Positions 1 through 7,980 of a stretch of 64,000 bases of DNA are shown piece by piece; position 1 is the first letter of the stretch; the number at the start of each line of letters is the position of its first letter. The position numbers and the translations under genes were made by a program. This DNA is from Candidatus Borkfalkia avistercoris. Its GTDB lineage: Bacteria > Bacillota > Clostridia > Christensenellales > Borkfalkiaceae. Location: NCBI GenBank assembly GCA_019115995.1, contig DXCL01000026.1:95522-159521 (forward strand), in the 5' to 3' direction. Under the pieces are notes generated by a model, which had not been told where the DNA came from, did no database searches, and worked only from the letters and a program-made list of their open reading frames with translations.

Positions 1-1534
1 CGCCCGTGCCGCCGTCGAGGGAAGACGTTTTGACCCAGAAGCGGATCATCAGCGTTTCTTCGGGGGATACGGTGAACAGATCCGCAACGGAGGTGTTGCT
101 GCTGCTGATTTCGGTCGAATAGGGGGCGCCGGCTCCGCTGTAAAGCATGAGTATCTGCGCGTTTTCTCCGAACAGCCCTGTAAAGGTTTCCGCATTGAAG
201 TCTTCCGTTACGGAATTTGCATAGCCGTTGGCAGCGGTGATTTGATCGACGGTTTTGATCCCCGAGCGGCCGGCGTCGTTTGCGTCGCGAAGCAGATCCG
301 CATTGGAAAGATAATTATCGAGCGTATATTTGTTGCCGTTTCTGATCGTGCTCGTCTCTTCGATGGTCACATTGTTCAATGTGAAAGAAGAAGGAGCCGT
401 TTTGAATACGTCGAGATCGAGCGCAAACGTTCTCAGCGAGAGGTTTGCGTCGGAAACGGAATCGACCTTCATTGCGTCGGAGGAATAGATATCAAGTTCG
501 TATTCGCTGATATTCGTTTCTGCCGCGACCGCCGTTTCGTATTCGGCGGCAGTCATGACTTCATATTCGAGATCGTCGAAGAAGGCGTAGCCCTGCACGT
601 ATTCGAAATTGTTGTCGTCAACGGCGTTGGTTCTGCCGAGCCCGAGATAAACGGTAAAGCTCGTGGAAGCGTAAGAAGATGCTTTCAGGTATACGGTATA
701 CTGTACCCAACCGTTATTGTTGTTCTGAGCGTTCAGCGCCTGCGTATCTATATTTTGGATAACGAGGGGATCCTGCTCGGTGCCGCCCACCGTATTGGAA
801 ACTTCGATGTAAGCGCCCCTGTTGCCGTTTACCGCGGAATTATCATTATAGGTCAGGCCGTAGGTTTTTACCCAAACGGAAAATTTGACCGCGGAACCCG
901 CCTGCAAAGTGATGGAAGAGGAGGCATACCTCGCCGCCGTGCCGTAGCCGTTCGAGCGGTAGTTATGGAGCATGAGAACGTGCGTGCCGTTCTCCTCGTC
1001 CGCCGTGCCTGCCGCAACGTTATGCGTGCCGGGGTTGACCGCGTTGATCTCCGCTGCGGAAATATTTTCGTAGGTCAGATCGTCGGCGTCGTCCGCTTGC
1101 TTTGCGTTCGCGAGATCCCAGCCGGGAACGTCGTAATCGCTGTCTATGTCGGTATAATATTCGTCGGGCTCGTCTTCCGTGTTGTCTTCGTCCTGCTGTT
1201 TTTCGTATTCCGTTCTGGCATAGACGAACTTTTCTCCCCAATTGACGGAGGTATCCACCGTGCCCGATTTGGCAAGGGAGGTGCTGCCCTGCGTGGAAGA
1301 CGTCCAGCTGTCCGGCGTCGCGATGAGGTAAGAGCCGTCGCTGTCGTCATAAAATTCGAAGTTCCCGTTCGCGAACGTCTGCGTGTCGGTCGGGGTCTCC
1401 GTCGTGTCGTCACTGTTATCATCGGAGGTTCCGGAGCAAGCTGTAAGAACGAGCGAGCAAGACGCGATCAGCATAAGCAGCGCGATGATCCAAGTCGTGA
1501 TTCTCAGTTTGCCGAGTTGTCTGATTTTTGCCAT
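1..1534 (-). CDS. Lipoprotein with carbohydrate-binding-like jelly-roll modules (C-terminus outside window)
   Basis: The reading frame is open on the minus strand from an ATG at 1534 to the window edge, so about 511 residues are visible and the C-terminus is missing. The N-terminus is basic, then hydrophobic, then has a lipobox LTAC (Cys at about residue 33), followed by an Asp/Thr/Ser-rich linker. This indicates a lipoprotein anchored on the outer face of the membrane. Downstream, a segment starting NGNFEF...PDSW and later SVWVKT, W-x-x-Y and FFDDLEY resembles the beta-sandwich folds of carbohydrate-binding modules. A second RFWVKT motif near the window edge suggests a repeat of the same fold. 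An AAAGG-like ribosome site precedes the ATG. Seen: signal, lipobox and repeated motifs. Inferred: glycan binding at the cell surface. No catalytic domain is visible. Confidence 0.72.
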   Translation of the reverse strand, partial: MAKIRQLGKLRITTWIIALLMLIASCSLVLTACSGTSDDNSDDTTETPTDTQTFANGNFEFYDDSDGSYLIATPDSWTSSTQGSTSLAKSGTVDTSVNWGEKFVYARTEYEKQQDEDNTEDEPDEYYTDIDSDYDVPGWDLANAKQADDADDLTYENISAAEINAVNPGTHNVAAGTADEENGTHVLMLHNYRSNGYGTAARYASSSITLQAGSAVKFSVWVKTYGLTYNDNSAVNGNRGAYIEVSNTVGGTEQDPLVIQNIDTQALNAQNNNNGWVQYTVYLKASSYASTSFTVYLGLGRTNAVDDNNFEYVQGYAFFDDLEYEVMTAAEYETAVAAETNISEYELDIYSSDAMKVDSVSDANLSLRTFALDLDVFKTAPSSFTLNNVTIEETSTIRNGNKYTLDNYLSNADLLRDANDAGRSGIKTVDQITAANGYANSVTEDFNAETFTGLFGENAQILMLYSGAGAPYSTEISSSNTSVADLFTVSPEETLMIRFWVKTSSLDGGTG

Positions 1535-1742
1535 ATAATACACCTTTACTGAAATTTGATGAAATTAAACGTACACTTGTAATTTTTCTGTAAAAACCAA
1601 AATCGTACTATCTTATTCTAATATAAATGGCGATTAAAATCAAGCGATAACGGTTAAAAAAAAGTGAAAATTGAATTTATTTTTGCTTTGCGGGCACAAA
1701 CTAATACGGATACATCGATTAAAAAGGGGGGCGCAGGGAAAT

Positions 1743-2105
1743 ATGAAGATTTCCGGAAACGAATGGGTGCTCGGCGGGGGCGGCATTGTGACGGGCGCGG
1801 TGAATGGATTGTTCGGCGGGGGCGGCGGCATGATCGTCGTTCCCTTTCTCACCGCCTTTGCAAAAAAACCGCCGCTCGTGGCTCACGCAACGGCGATCCT
1901 GATCATTCTTCCGGTCAGTTTCGTCAGCGGTGTTTTGTATCTGATCAACGGCTATTTTCAGACGGAGCTCTTTCTTTCCGTCTGCATCGGCGTTACGTTC
2001 GGCGGATTTTTGGGCGCGCGGGCGCTCAGTCTGCTCTCCGCAGGGGAGGCGACTCTCCTGTTTGCCGCCGTCATGTTTGCGGCGGGCGTCCGCATGATCT
2101 TTTGA
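1743..2105 (+). CDS. Half-length TauE/SafE (TSUP) family membrane protein, unit 1
   Basis: A protein of about 120 residues starting at ATG 1743, behind a G-rich ribosome site. It has a Gly-rich first helix (GLFGGGGGMIVVPFL) and about three to four hydrophobic segments. The motif G-x-G-G-G near the start of a helix, followed by a Pro, is typical of one repeat of the TSUP (sulfite/organo-sulfur exporter TauE/SafE) family. Normal members are about 250 residues with two such halves. Here the halves are separate genes, the second starting 18 bp downstream. The two products probably form a heterodimer equivalent to one transporter. The substrate is not evident. Not a frameshifted single gene in any obvious way: the second unit has its own ATG and ribosome site. 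Confidence 0.7.
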   Translation: MKISGNEWVLGGGGIVTGAVNGLFGGGGGMIVVPFLTAFAKKPPLVAHATAILIILPVSFVSGVLYLINGYFQTELFLSVCIGVTFGGFLGARALSLLSAGEATLLFAAVMFAAGVRMIF

Positions 2106-2123
2106 TTTTGTGAGGGAATTAAA

Positions 2124-2516
2124 ATGCGTTTTCTGATCTATCTTCTTGCGGGAATCGCCGGGGGCCTTCTCGGCGGCATGGGCATGGGCGGCGGCACCGT
2201 GCTCATACCGATCCTTACCATATTCTGCGGCGTGGAACAGCACCTGGCGCAGTCGGTCAATCTGCTGTCTTTCCTGCCGATGGCGATATTTTCTCTGAAA
2301 GTCCATTTTGCCAACGGGCTGGTAGACACGAAGGGCATTTTGTGGCTGATCGTGCCCGCCGTGCTGCTGTCCGCGCTCGGGGGCTTTTTCGTGAAGGAGC
2401 TTTCGGGCGGGTTCCTGCGCGCTGCGTTCGGCGTTTTTTTATGTCTTCTGTCTTTGTGGCAGGCGTATCAGGGCGTTATGCAGATCAAAAGCAAAAAAGA
2501 GGGCGGCAGGGCGTAA
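2124..2516 (+). CDS. Half-length TauE/SafE (TSUP) family membrane protein, unit 2
   Basis: A protein of 130 residues that starts with a hydrophobic helix carrying GGLLGGMGMGGGTVLIPIL, the same Gly-rich/Pro signature as the preceding gene. It then has AHxxQSVNLLSFLP-like residues (HLAQSVNLLSF) characteristic of TSUP permeases, about four membrane segments and a short basic tail. It follows unit 1 by 18 bp with its own ribosome site (TGAGGGA) and is presumably co-transcribed. Family knowledge: TSUP proteins export or import sulfite, sulfonates or other anions. The substrate here is unknown. A promoter for the next operon starts about 60 bp after the stop. Confidence 0.72.
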   Translation: MRFLIYLLAGIAGGLLGGMGMGGGTVLIPILTIFCGVEQHLAQSVNLLSFLPMAIFSLKVHFANGLVDTKGILWLIVPAVLLSALGGFFVKELSGGFLRAAFGVFLCLLSLWQAYQGVMQIKSKKEGGRA

Positions 2517-2574
2517 AGTACGGCTTATGCCCCGTTAATAAATTGTTATATTTTGCTTTTTTACGGCCTTTTTC

Positions 2575-2603
2575 TTTACAAGTTTCGGAAAAAATGGTAA
2601 AAT
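2575..2603 (+). promoter_or_regulatory. SigA-type promoter for the rnf operon
   Basis: TTTACA (2575-2580), 17-bp spacer, TAAAAT (2598-2603). It lies 61 bp before the rnfC start and after the stop of the TSUP pair. Confidence 0.65.
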
Positions 2604-2663
2604 TTCCATGGTTATAAGCCGAGCCGCCGTTCGTCGGAAAGCTCGTTGACAGGAGGCTGTTTA

Positions 2664-4004
2664 TTGTTTACTTTTTCTAACGGTGTACATCTGAAAGATT
2701 GCAAGGGCTTTTCCGCCGGCGAAACGATCTCGCGCGGGCCCGAGCCGGAAACGGTTTACGTTCCGCTCTTGCAGCATATCGGGCGGCCTGCCGTGCCGGT
2801 CGTGTCGGCCGGTCAGCGCGTGCTGTGCGGCGAATTGATCGCGAAAGCCGCAGAGGGGCTCTCCGCAAACGTGTTTTCTCCCGTTTCGGGAACGGTCAAG
2901 GGAGTCGTGGGGCATATAACGCTGTCCGGCAAAAAGCTCGACCATATCCTGATCGAAAACGATTTCAAAGAGGAAAAGGCTTATCTTCCGCCCCTTTCCT
3001 CGCAGGACAGGCCCGGCATTCTTGCGCGCATCGCGGAGGCGGGCATCGTCGGCATGGGCGGCGCGGGCTTTCCCACCGCAGCAAAGCTCGGAACGGACAA
3101 AGAGATCGCCGTGCTCGTGGTGAACGGCGCGGAGTGCGAGCCGTATATCACCTGCGATCACAGGATCATGCTCGAATTTTCAGAGGAGCTTCTGGAAGGC
3201 GTACGTCTGTGCATGACGGCTTGCGGCGCGAAAGAGGCGGTCATCGGCGTCGAGAGCAACAAGCGCGACGCGGCGAAGCGACTCGCTTCCCTTGCCGACG
3301 GCGGTATCCGCGTGAAGGAGCTGAAAACGAGGTATCCGCAGGGCGCGGAAAAACAGCTCGTTTACGGCTGTACGAAAAGGGTGATCCCCGAAGGCGGATT
3401 GCCTTCCGACGCGGGCGTGCTGGTCGTAAACGTGCATACCGCGCTCGCGGTCTATAAAGCGGTGCGGGAAAACACGCCGTGCTATGAACGGGTGATGACG
3501 GTGAGCGGCTCCAAAACGGACAGACCCTGCAACATCTGGGTAAAAAACGGAACTCTCTATCGGGCGATCGCGGAGTTCTGCGGCGCGCACGAGGATTGCG
3601 CGCGCATCGTTTCCGGCGGCCCGATGATGGGCGAGCCCGTCTTTTCCTTAAAGATATGCGCGACGAAAACATCTTCGTCATTGCTGTTCCTCGGTGAAAA
3701 CGAGTGCCAAAGCGACGCCGCGGAGCCCTGCATCGGCTGCGGCAGGTGCGTGCAGGCGTGCCCGATGGGGCTTTCGCCCGTCTTTATCGAAAGGGCGCTC
3801 TTCGATAAAAAGTACGACGAAGCCGAGGCGTTCGGGGCAGCGCAGTGCATCGGCTGCGGTTGTTGCTCGTATGTTTGCCCCGCCAAACGGTTCCTCATGC
3901 AGAGCGTGAAACTTGCAAAAAAGAATGTGCAGGCGCGCCGCGCCCGCGAACGCGAGCGCGCACAGCAAAATAACGGAGAAGGAGCGGAAAAAACAAATGG
4001 CTGA
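2664..4004 (+). CDS. rnfC: Rnf complex subunit C (ferredoxin:NAD+ oxidoreductase)
   Basis: Peripheral cytoplasmic subunit of the Rnf complex; it carries the NADH/FMN site and two 4Fe-4S clusters. I place the start at TTG 2664 because AGGAGG (2651-2656) lies 7 bp upstream and gives the family-like N-terminus MFTFSNGVH; an upstream TTG at 2646 precedes the ribosome site and is unlikely. At 446 residues it has the normal size. Visible motifs are MGGAGFPT (NADH/flavin region), two ferredoxin motifs CIGCGRCVQACP (from residue 356) and CIGCGCCSYVCP (from 395), and a basic Arg-rich tail. It overlaps rnfD by 8 bp. First gene of rnfCDGEAB, the order common in Clostridia. Confidence 0.95.
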   Translation: MFTFSNGVHLKDCKGFSAGETISRGPEPETVYVPLLQHIGRPAVPVVSAGQRVLCGELIAKAAEGLSANVFSPVSGTVKGVVGHITLSGKKLDHILIENDFKEEKAYLPPLSSQDRPGILARIAEAGIVGMGGAGFPTAAKLGTDKEIAVLVVNGAECEPYITCDHRIMLEFSEELLEGVRLCMTACGAKEAVIGVESNKRDAAKRLASLADGGIRVKELKTRYPQGAEKQLVYGCTKRVIPEGGLPSDAGVLVVNVHTALAVYKAVRENTPCYERVMTVSGSKTDRPCNIWVKNGTLYRAIAEFCGAHEDCARIVSGGPMMGEPVFSLKICATKTSSSLLFLGENECQSDAAEPCIGCGRCVQACPMGLSPVFIERALFDKKYDEAEAFGAAQCIGCGCCSYVCPAKRFLMQSVKLAKKNVQARRARERERAQQNNGEGAEKTNG

Positions 4005-6177
4005 GATCGCCAATTATAAAGTAGCGGCTTCTCCGCATAAAAAAGACAGCGCGACGACCCGCCGCATCATGTTGGACGTTCTGATCGCGCTTTTGCCCTG
4101 CCTCGTATGCGGGGTGGTGTACTTCGGGCTCTACGCGCTTATGCTCGTTGCCATCTGTGTTGCGACGTGCTTTGCGAGCGAACAGATCTATAATCTGATC
4201 CGAAAAAAGCCCTTTACGAAAGACCTTTCCGCACTCGTTACAGGGGTGATCCTGGGGCTGAATCTTCCTCCCCGCGCACCCTGGTATATCCCCGTGATCG
4301 GCGGCGTTTTTGCCATCATTATCGTAAAAATGCTCTTCGGCGGGCTGGGCAGAAATTTTGCCAACCCTGCCGCCGCCGCGCGCGTGTTCTTGTTGCTCGC
4401 ATACAGCGGCACGATGACCTCGTTTATCGGGGCGGACATTTCCGGCAATATCCTCGGGGCTGACGGCTCGACGGGCGCCACCTATCTCGGCGGCGGCACG
4501 GCCGCGCTTGCCGAAAGCTTTTTCGGCGTCGAAGGGTATTGGGGCAACGTTTTGCAGCTGTTTTTCGGCAGTATCGGCGGGAGTATAGGGGAGACATGCA
4601 AGCTCGCCGTTCTTGCGGGCGGCGTGTACCTGATCGCGCGGAAGGTGATCGACTGGCGCATTCCCGTCGTATATATCTTGACGGCGGCGATGATGGCGCT
4701 CTTCTGCTGGAACAGCGCGAAGGAAATTCTTTTGCAGGTCTTTTCGGGCGGTCTGCTTTTCGGCGCCTTTTTCATGGCGACCGATTACGCCACCTCCCCG
4801 AAGTGGAAGATCAATCGTATCCTCTATGCGTTCGGGCTGGGCGTCATCACCATGATCATCAGAAGGTTCGGCACTTATCCCGAGGGCACCTCTCTCGCGA
4901 TATTGTTCATGAATCTGCTCGTGCCCGCCATGGACAGGTTCCTCCTGCCCGTCCGGTTCGGGCAACGCACGAAAAAGGGGACGCCGAAGCCGCAGGTCAT
5001 GAAGTGGAGCATGCGCGGTCTGTGCATTGCGCTTGCGGCAGCGCTTGCGATCGGCACGCCCGTCATCGCGGTCGCGGAATACAACCGCCCCGCGGAGGCC
5101 TCGCTCCCCGCGCAGTACCGGTATATCCGGACGATGGCAAAGGACAGAAAGGGATATTATTATTTCGACGTGCAGGGCGGCGCGGCGATCACGGACAGTT
5201 ATACCCAACAGCTGGAATATAAGGTGGTCATCGATATGCCGGGCGGCACGGTTACGGAGATCGAACCGATCACCCAGAGCACGATGGGCTATACCGCGGA
5301 ACTTTCGCTGTTCGTCGGAAAAACGTACGGGGAAATTTCTGCGCTTTCCGGCGAAGACCTCTCCACCGATTCGGAAACGAGCGCAACGCTCACGAATACG
5401 GCGTTGCAGGGCATGGTGGAAGAATGCTTCATAGCTGCGGATAACGATCATAACGGAACGGAGCTTATCGCTTCCTATAACTATATCGTCGGGGCGGCGG
5501 ATTCCGCGATCTTCGGCGGCAGAACGTATCTGGTGAAGGGCGTTGCCGACCTTTCGGAATACAATTACCAACAACAGCTTTTGTACAGCGTATCGGTCAA
5601 AGACGGAAGGATATCCGAAATCATACCCATAGTGCAGAGCACGATGGGCTATATCGCGGAGCTTTCCCTGTTCATAGGAAAAAATTATGAGGAGGTCGCG
5701 GCGCTTTCCGACGGGGATCTTTCTACCGATTCGGATACGAGCGCCACGCGCACGAATACGGCGCTGAAAGAGATGCTCCTCGAATGCCTGCTCGATTACG
5801 ACGTGACGGCAAACGGTCTGACGCTTCCCGAAAACGCTTCCCGGATCAGGGCGGCGGGCAATTCTTCGGCTTTCGGCGGAGTTTCGTTCCTTGCGGAAGG
5901 ATATGCGGATCTCTCCGAATACAATTACAGGCAGCCGCTGCTCTTTTATATCAATATACGAGACGGCAAGGTGAGCGATATCCTGCCGCTCAGACAGAGC
6001 ACGATGGGCTACACCGCAGAGCTTTCCCTGTTTATCGGCAAAACGGCGGAGGAGGTCGCGGCGCTTTCCGACGGGGATCTTTCCACCGATTCGGATACGA
6101 GCGCCACGCGCACGAACACGGCGCTGAAAGAGATGATCCTCGAATGCTTTGAAATAACGGGAGGTGACGCGGCATGA
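3997..6177 (+). CDS. rnfD: Rnf complex subunit D with three extra C-terminal FMN-binding-like domains
   Basis: Integral membrane subunit of Rnf. Residues 1 to about 330 are a normal RnfD: about nine membrane helices and the covalent-FMN motif STGAT (Thr 162). A further membrane segment (about 333-355) leads to an extra region of about 370 residues not found in usual RnfD (about 310-350 residues total). That region holds three units of exactly 120 residues, each with DG-(K/R)-(I/V)-S-like strands, QSTMGY, LF(I/V)GK and a C-terminal DS(E/D)TSAT-x-TN motif (Thr 464, 584, 704). This matches the shape of the RnfG/NqrC FMN_bind domain, whose motif is SGAT. Start is ATG 3997, overlapping rnfC. It overlaps rnfG by 4 bp. 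The flavin loading of the extra units is unproven because the Gly of SGAT is Ser. Confidence 0.93.
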   Translation: MAEIANYKVAASPHKKDSATTRRIMLDVLIALLPCLVCGVVYFGLYALMLVAICVATCFASEQIYNLIRKKPFTKDLSALVTGVILGLNLPPRAPWYIPVIGGVFAIIIVKMLFGGLGRNFANPAAAARVFLLLAYSGTMTSFIGADISGNILGADGSTGATYLGGGTAALAESFFGVEGYWGNVLQLFFGSIGGSIGETCKLAVLAGGVYLIARKVIDWRIPVVYILTAAMMALFCWNSAKEILLQVFSGGLLFGAFFMATDYATSPKWKINRILYAFGLGVITMIIRRFGTYPEGTSLAILFMNLLVPAMDRFLLPVRFGQRTKKGTPKPQVMKWSMRGLCIALAAALAIGTPVIAVAEYNRPAEASLPAQYRYIRTMAKDRKGYYYFDVQGGAAITDSYTQQLEYKVVIDMPGGTVTEIEPITQSTMGYTAELSLFVGKTYGEISALSGEDLSTDSETSATLTNTALQGMVEECFIAADNDHNGTELIASYNYIVGAADSAIFGGRTYLVKGVADLSEYNYQQQLLYSVSVKDGRISEIIPIVQSTMGYIAELSLFIGKNYEEVAALSDGDLSTDSDTSATRTNTALKEMLLECLLDYDVTANGLTLPENASRIRAAGNSSAFGGVSFLAEGYADLSEYNYRQPLLFYINIRDGKVSDILPLRQSTMGYTAELSLFIGKTAEEVAALSDGDLSTDSDTSATRTNTALKEMILECFEITGGDAA
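5266..6160 (+). repeat. Three 360-bp in-frame tandem repeats inside rnfD
   Basis: The segment around CAGAGCACGATGGGCTA recurs at about 5275, 5635 and 5995, exactly 360 bp apart, and the surrounding sequence is homologous over most of each unit. Units 2 and 3 are nearly identical across the DLSTDSDTSATRTNTALKEM region, while unit 1 has diverged. This suggests a recent duplication or gene conversion of the last two. Confidence 0.9.
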
Positions 6178-6719
6178 GCGATAAAGTGAGATCCGTCGTG
6201 CAGAGTATAGCCGTGCTCGCATGCATCGCCCTCGTGTGCGGGCTGCTGCTCGGCGCAGTAAATCATTTTACCTATGTTGATCCGTTGCAGACGACTTTGG
6301 ACGGTTTCAAATCCGACAGCGGCGCTGAGGGCGAGTTTACCATGGTCGTGGAAGACGAGACCGCCGTGGAGGGCGCTTCGGGCAGCATCGTCTATTATGC
6401 CGTTTCAACGGACGGCGTGCACGCTTTCCTCGCGAGCGCGATCAGTCAGTACGGCGGAGAATTTCAGGTATACGTGTATATCCGCGACGCAAAGATCTAT
6501 AAAATCGCGGCGGGCGAAAACGGAGACACCTTTGTGGACAGGCTTGAAGCGGCGAATTTTTACGCGGAGTTTTACGACAAAGACCTGGCGGACTTCGATC
6601 CGCTTTCCGTGAGCGGCGTTTCGGGCGCGACGTACAGTTCCAATGCGGTAAAGAACGCCGTCAATGCGGTCGTGCTCTACTATAACCGAAATGTTGCGGG
6701 AGGGGAAAACAATGGATAA
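6174..6719 (+). CDS. rnfG: Rnf complex subunit G, covalent-FMN electron carrier
   Basis: A protein of 181 residues with one N-terminal membrane helix (about 9-27) and an extracytoplasmic FMN_bind domain ending in VSGATYSSNAV, where Thr 153 is the expected site of phosphoester-linked FMN added by ApbE. It is of normal size for RnfG. ATGA overlap with rnfD and an 8-bp overlap with rnfE show tight translational coupling. It retains a canonical SGAT, in contrast to the three TSAT units on the neighbouring RnfD. Confidence 0.94.
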   Translation: MSDKVRSVVQSIAVLACIALVCGLLLGAVNHFTYVDPLQTTLDGFKSDSGAEGEFTMVVEDETAVEGASGSIVYYAVSTDGVHAFLASAISQYGGEFQVYVYIRDAKIYKIAAGENGDTFVDRLEAANFYAEFYDKDLADFDPLSVSGVSGATYSSNAVKNAVNAVVLYYNRNVAGGENNG

Positions 6720-7389
6720 AGCGAAGATCAAAGAAACGTTCCTCGGCGGCATCATCAAAAACAATCCGACCTTCGTGCTCGTTTTAGGCACCTGCCCGAC
6801 CATTGCCATGACGACGACTCTCTTTCAGGCGTTCGCCATGGGGGTCGCGACGATGTTCGTGCTCATCTTTTCAAATTTGTTCGTCAGCCTTTTGCGCAAC
6901 CTGATCCCCGATAAAGTACGCATACCGTGTTACATCGTGATCATTTCGACGTTCGTGATCATCGTGCAGATGGTCATGCAGCGGTTCATGCCCGACCTGT
7001 ATTCCACGATGCGCGCCTTTATCGCGCTCATCGTCGTCAACTGTATCATTCTGGCGCGGGCGGAAAGTTTTGCTTCCTGCAACAAGCCGCTGTACAGCGT
7101 TTTAGACGGCTTTTCCATCGGGCTCGGCTTTACGGGGGCGCTCTGCCTCATCGGTATCGTGCGCGAATTTCTTGCAGGCGGCTCGTTTGCAGGGATCGCG
7201 ATCCCCGGGTTCCCCGCAATGTCCGGTACGGGCGCGAGTGCGTTCGGCTTTATCGTATTCGGCTGCATGATGGCGCTGTTCAACTTCGTCATACAAAAAC
7301 TGAACGAACGCAAAGAGAAGATGAAGCGTGCGGCGCTGCCTCTCGCGGAGGACAGGGTGGAGGAATTGAAGGAGGTGCCCGAAAAATGA
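6712..7389 (+). CDS. rnfE: Rnf complex subunit E (membrane)
   Basis: A protein of 225 residues, start ATG 6712 behind GGGAGGGG and overlapping the rnfG stop. It has six hydrophobic segments and the family landmarks GIIKNNPTFVLVLGTCPTIA near the N-terminus and NCIILARAE in the middle; the Cys residues in the GTCP and NCI half-helices are those that, with RnfA, coordinate an intramembrane iron-sulfur centre. Overlaps rnfA by 4 bp. The hydrophilic C-terminal tail is rich in Lys and Glu. Confidence 0.95.
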   Translation: MDKAKIKETFLGGIIKNNPTFVLVLGTCPTIAMTTTLFQAFAMGVATMFVLIFSNLFVSLLRNLIPDKVRIPCYIVIISTFVIIVQMVMQRFMPDLYSTMRAFIALIVVNCIILARAESFASCNKPLYSVLDGFSIGLGFTGALCLIGIVREFLAGGSFAGIAIPGFPAMSGTGASAFGFIVFGCMMALFNFVIQKLNERKEKMKRAALPLAEDRVEELKEVPEK

Positions 7390-7970
7390 CAGTTTCCATT
7401 ATTTCCGTCATGTTTGCGGCGGTGATCTCCAACAACATCGTGCTGTCGCAGTATCAGGGGATCTGCCCATTCCTCGGGGTATCCAAAAAGATTTCCAGCG
7501 CGGCGGGCATGGGATTTGCCGTCATATTCGTCATGGCGGTCTCCGCCGTGTTCACCTGGCTGGTGTACAACTATGTGCTGGTTCCTCTGGAAATAGAATT
7601 TCTCTATACGATGGCGTTCATTCTCGTGATCGCGAGCCTTGTGCAGATCACCGAAATGATCGTCAAGCGCTATTCGCCCACGCTGTACAGCGCGCTCGGC
7701 GTGTATCTGCCACTCATCACCACGAACTGCGCCATTCTCGGCACGGCGAACAGCGCCGTGGTGTTCAACAGCTACACTTTTATCGAAACATTTGCCGTTT
7801 CCGTGGCGACGGGCGCAGGCTTTCTGCTTGCCATTATACTGCTCGCGTGCGTCAGGCTGAAAACAGACAGGGCGGATATCCCGAAATGCTTTAAGGGCTT
7901 TCCCATCACGCTCGTGACCGCCGCGATCATGGCTATGGCGTTTGCGGGCTTTGCGGGGATCCTCGCATAA
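7386..7970 (+). CDS. rnfA: Rnf complex subunit A (membrane)
   Basis: A protein of 194 residues with six membrane helices in inverted topology to RnfE. It has the family motifs NNIVLSQYQGICPFLGVSKK and TTNCAILG, which supply the Cys ligands of the shared membrane cluster. Start ATG 7386 lies in the ATGA overlap with rnfE. Ten base pairs separate it from rnfB. Confidence 0.95.
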   Translation: MTVSIISVMFAAVISNNIVLSQYQGICPFLGVSKKISSAAGMGFAVIFVMAVSAVFTWLVYNYVLVPLEIEFLYTMAFILVIASLVQITEMIVKRYSPTLYSALGVYLPLITTNCAILGTANSAVVFNSYTFIETFAVSVATGAGFLLAIILLACVRLKTDRADIPKCFKGFPITLVTAAIMAMAFAGFAGILA

Positions 7971-7980
7971 GGAGAGAAAT

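Noticed and set aside
242..1552. Plus-strand ORF of 436 codons at the left edge
   Set aside because: Opposite a frame with a proper signal peptide, lipobox and jelly-roll motifs that runs off the window edge.
3895..6222. Minus-strand ORF of 775 codons
   Set aside because: Antisense to rnfC end and rnfD, which have clear motifs, overlapping coupled starts and ribosome sites; long antisense frames are expected in GC-rich DNA.
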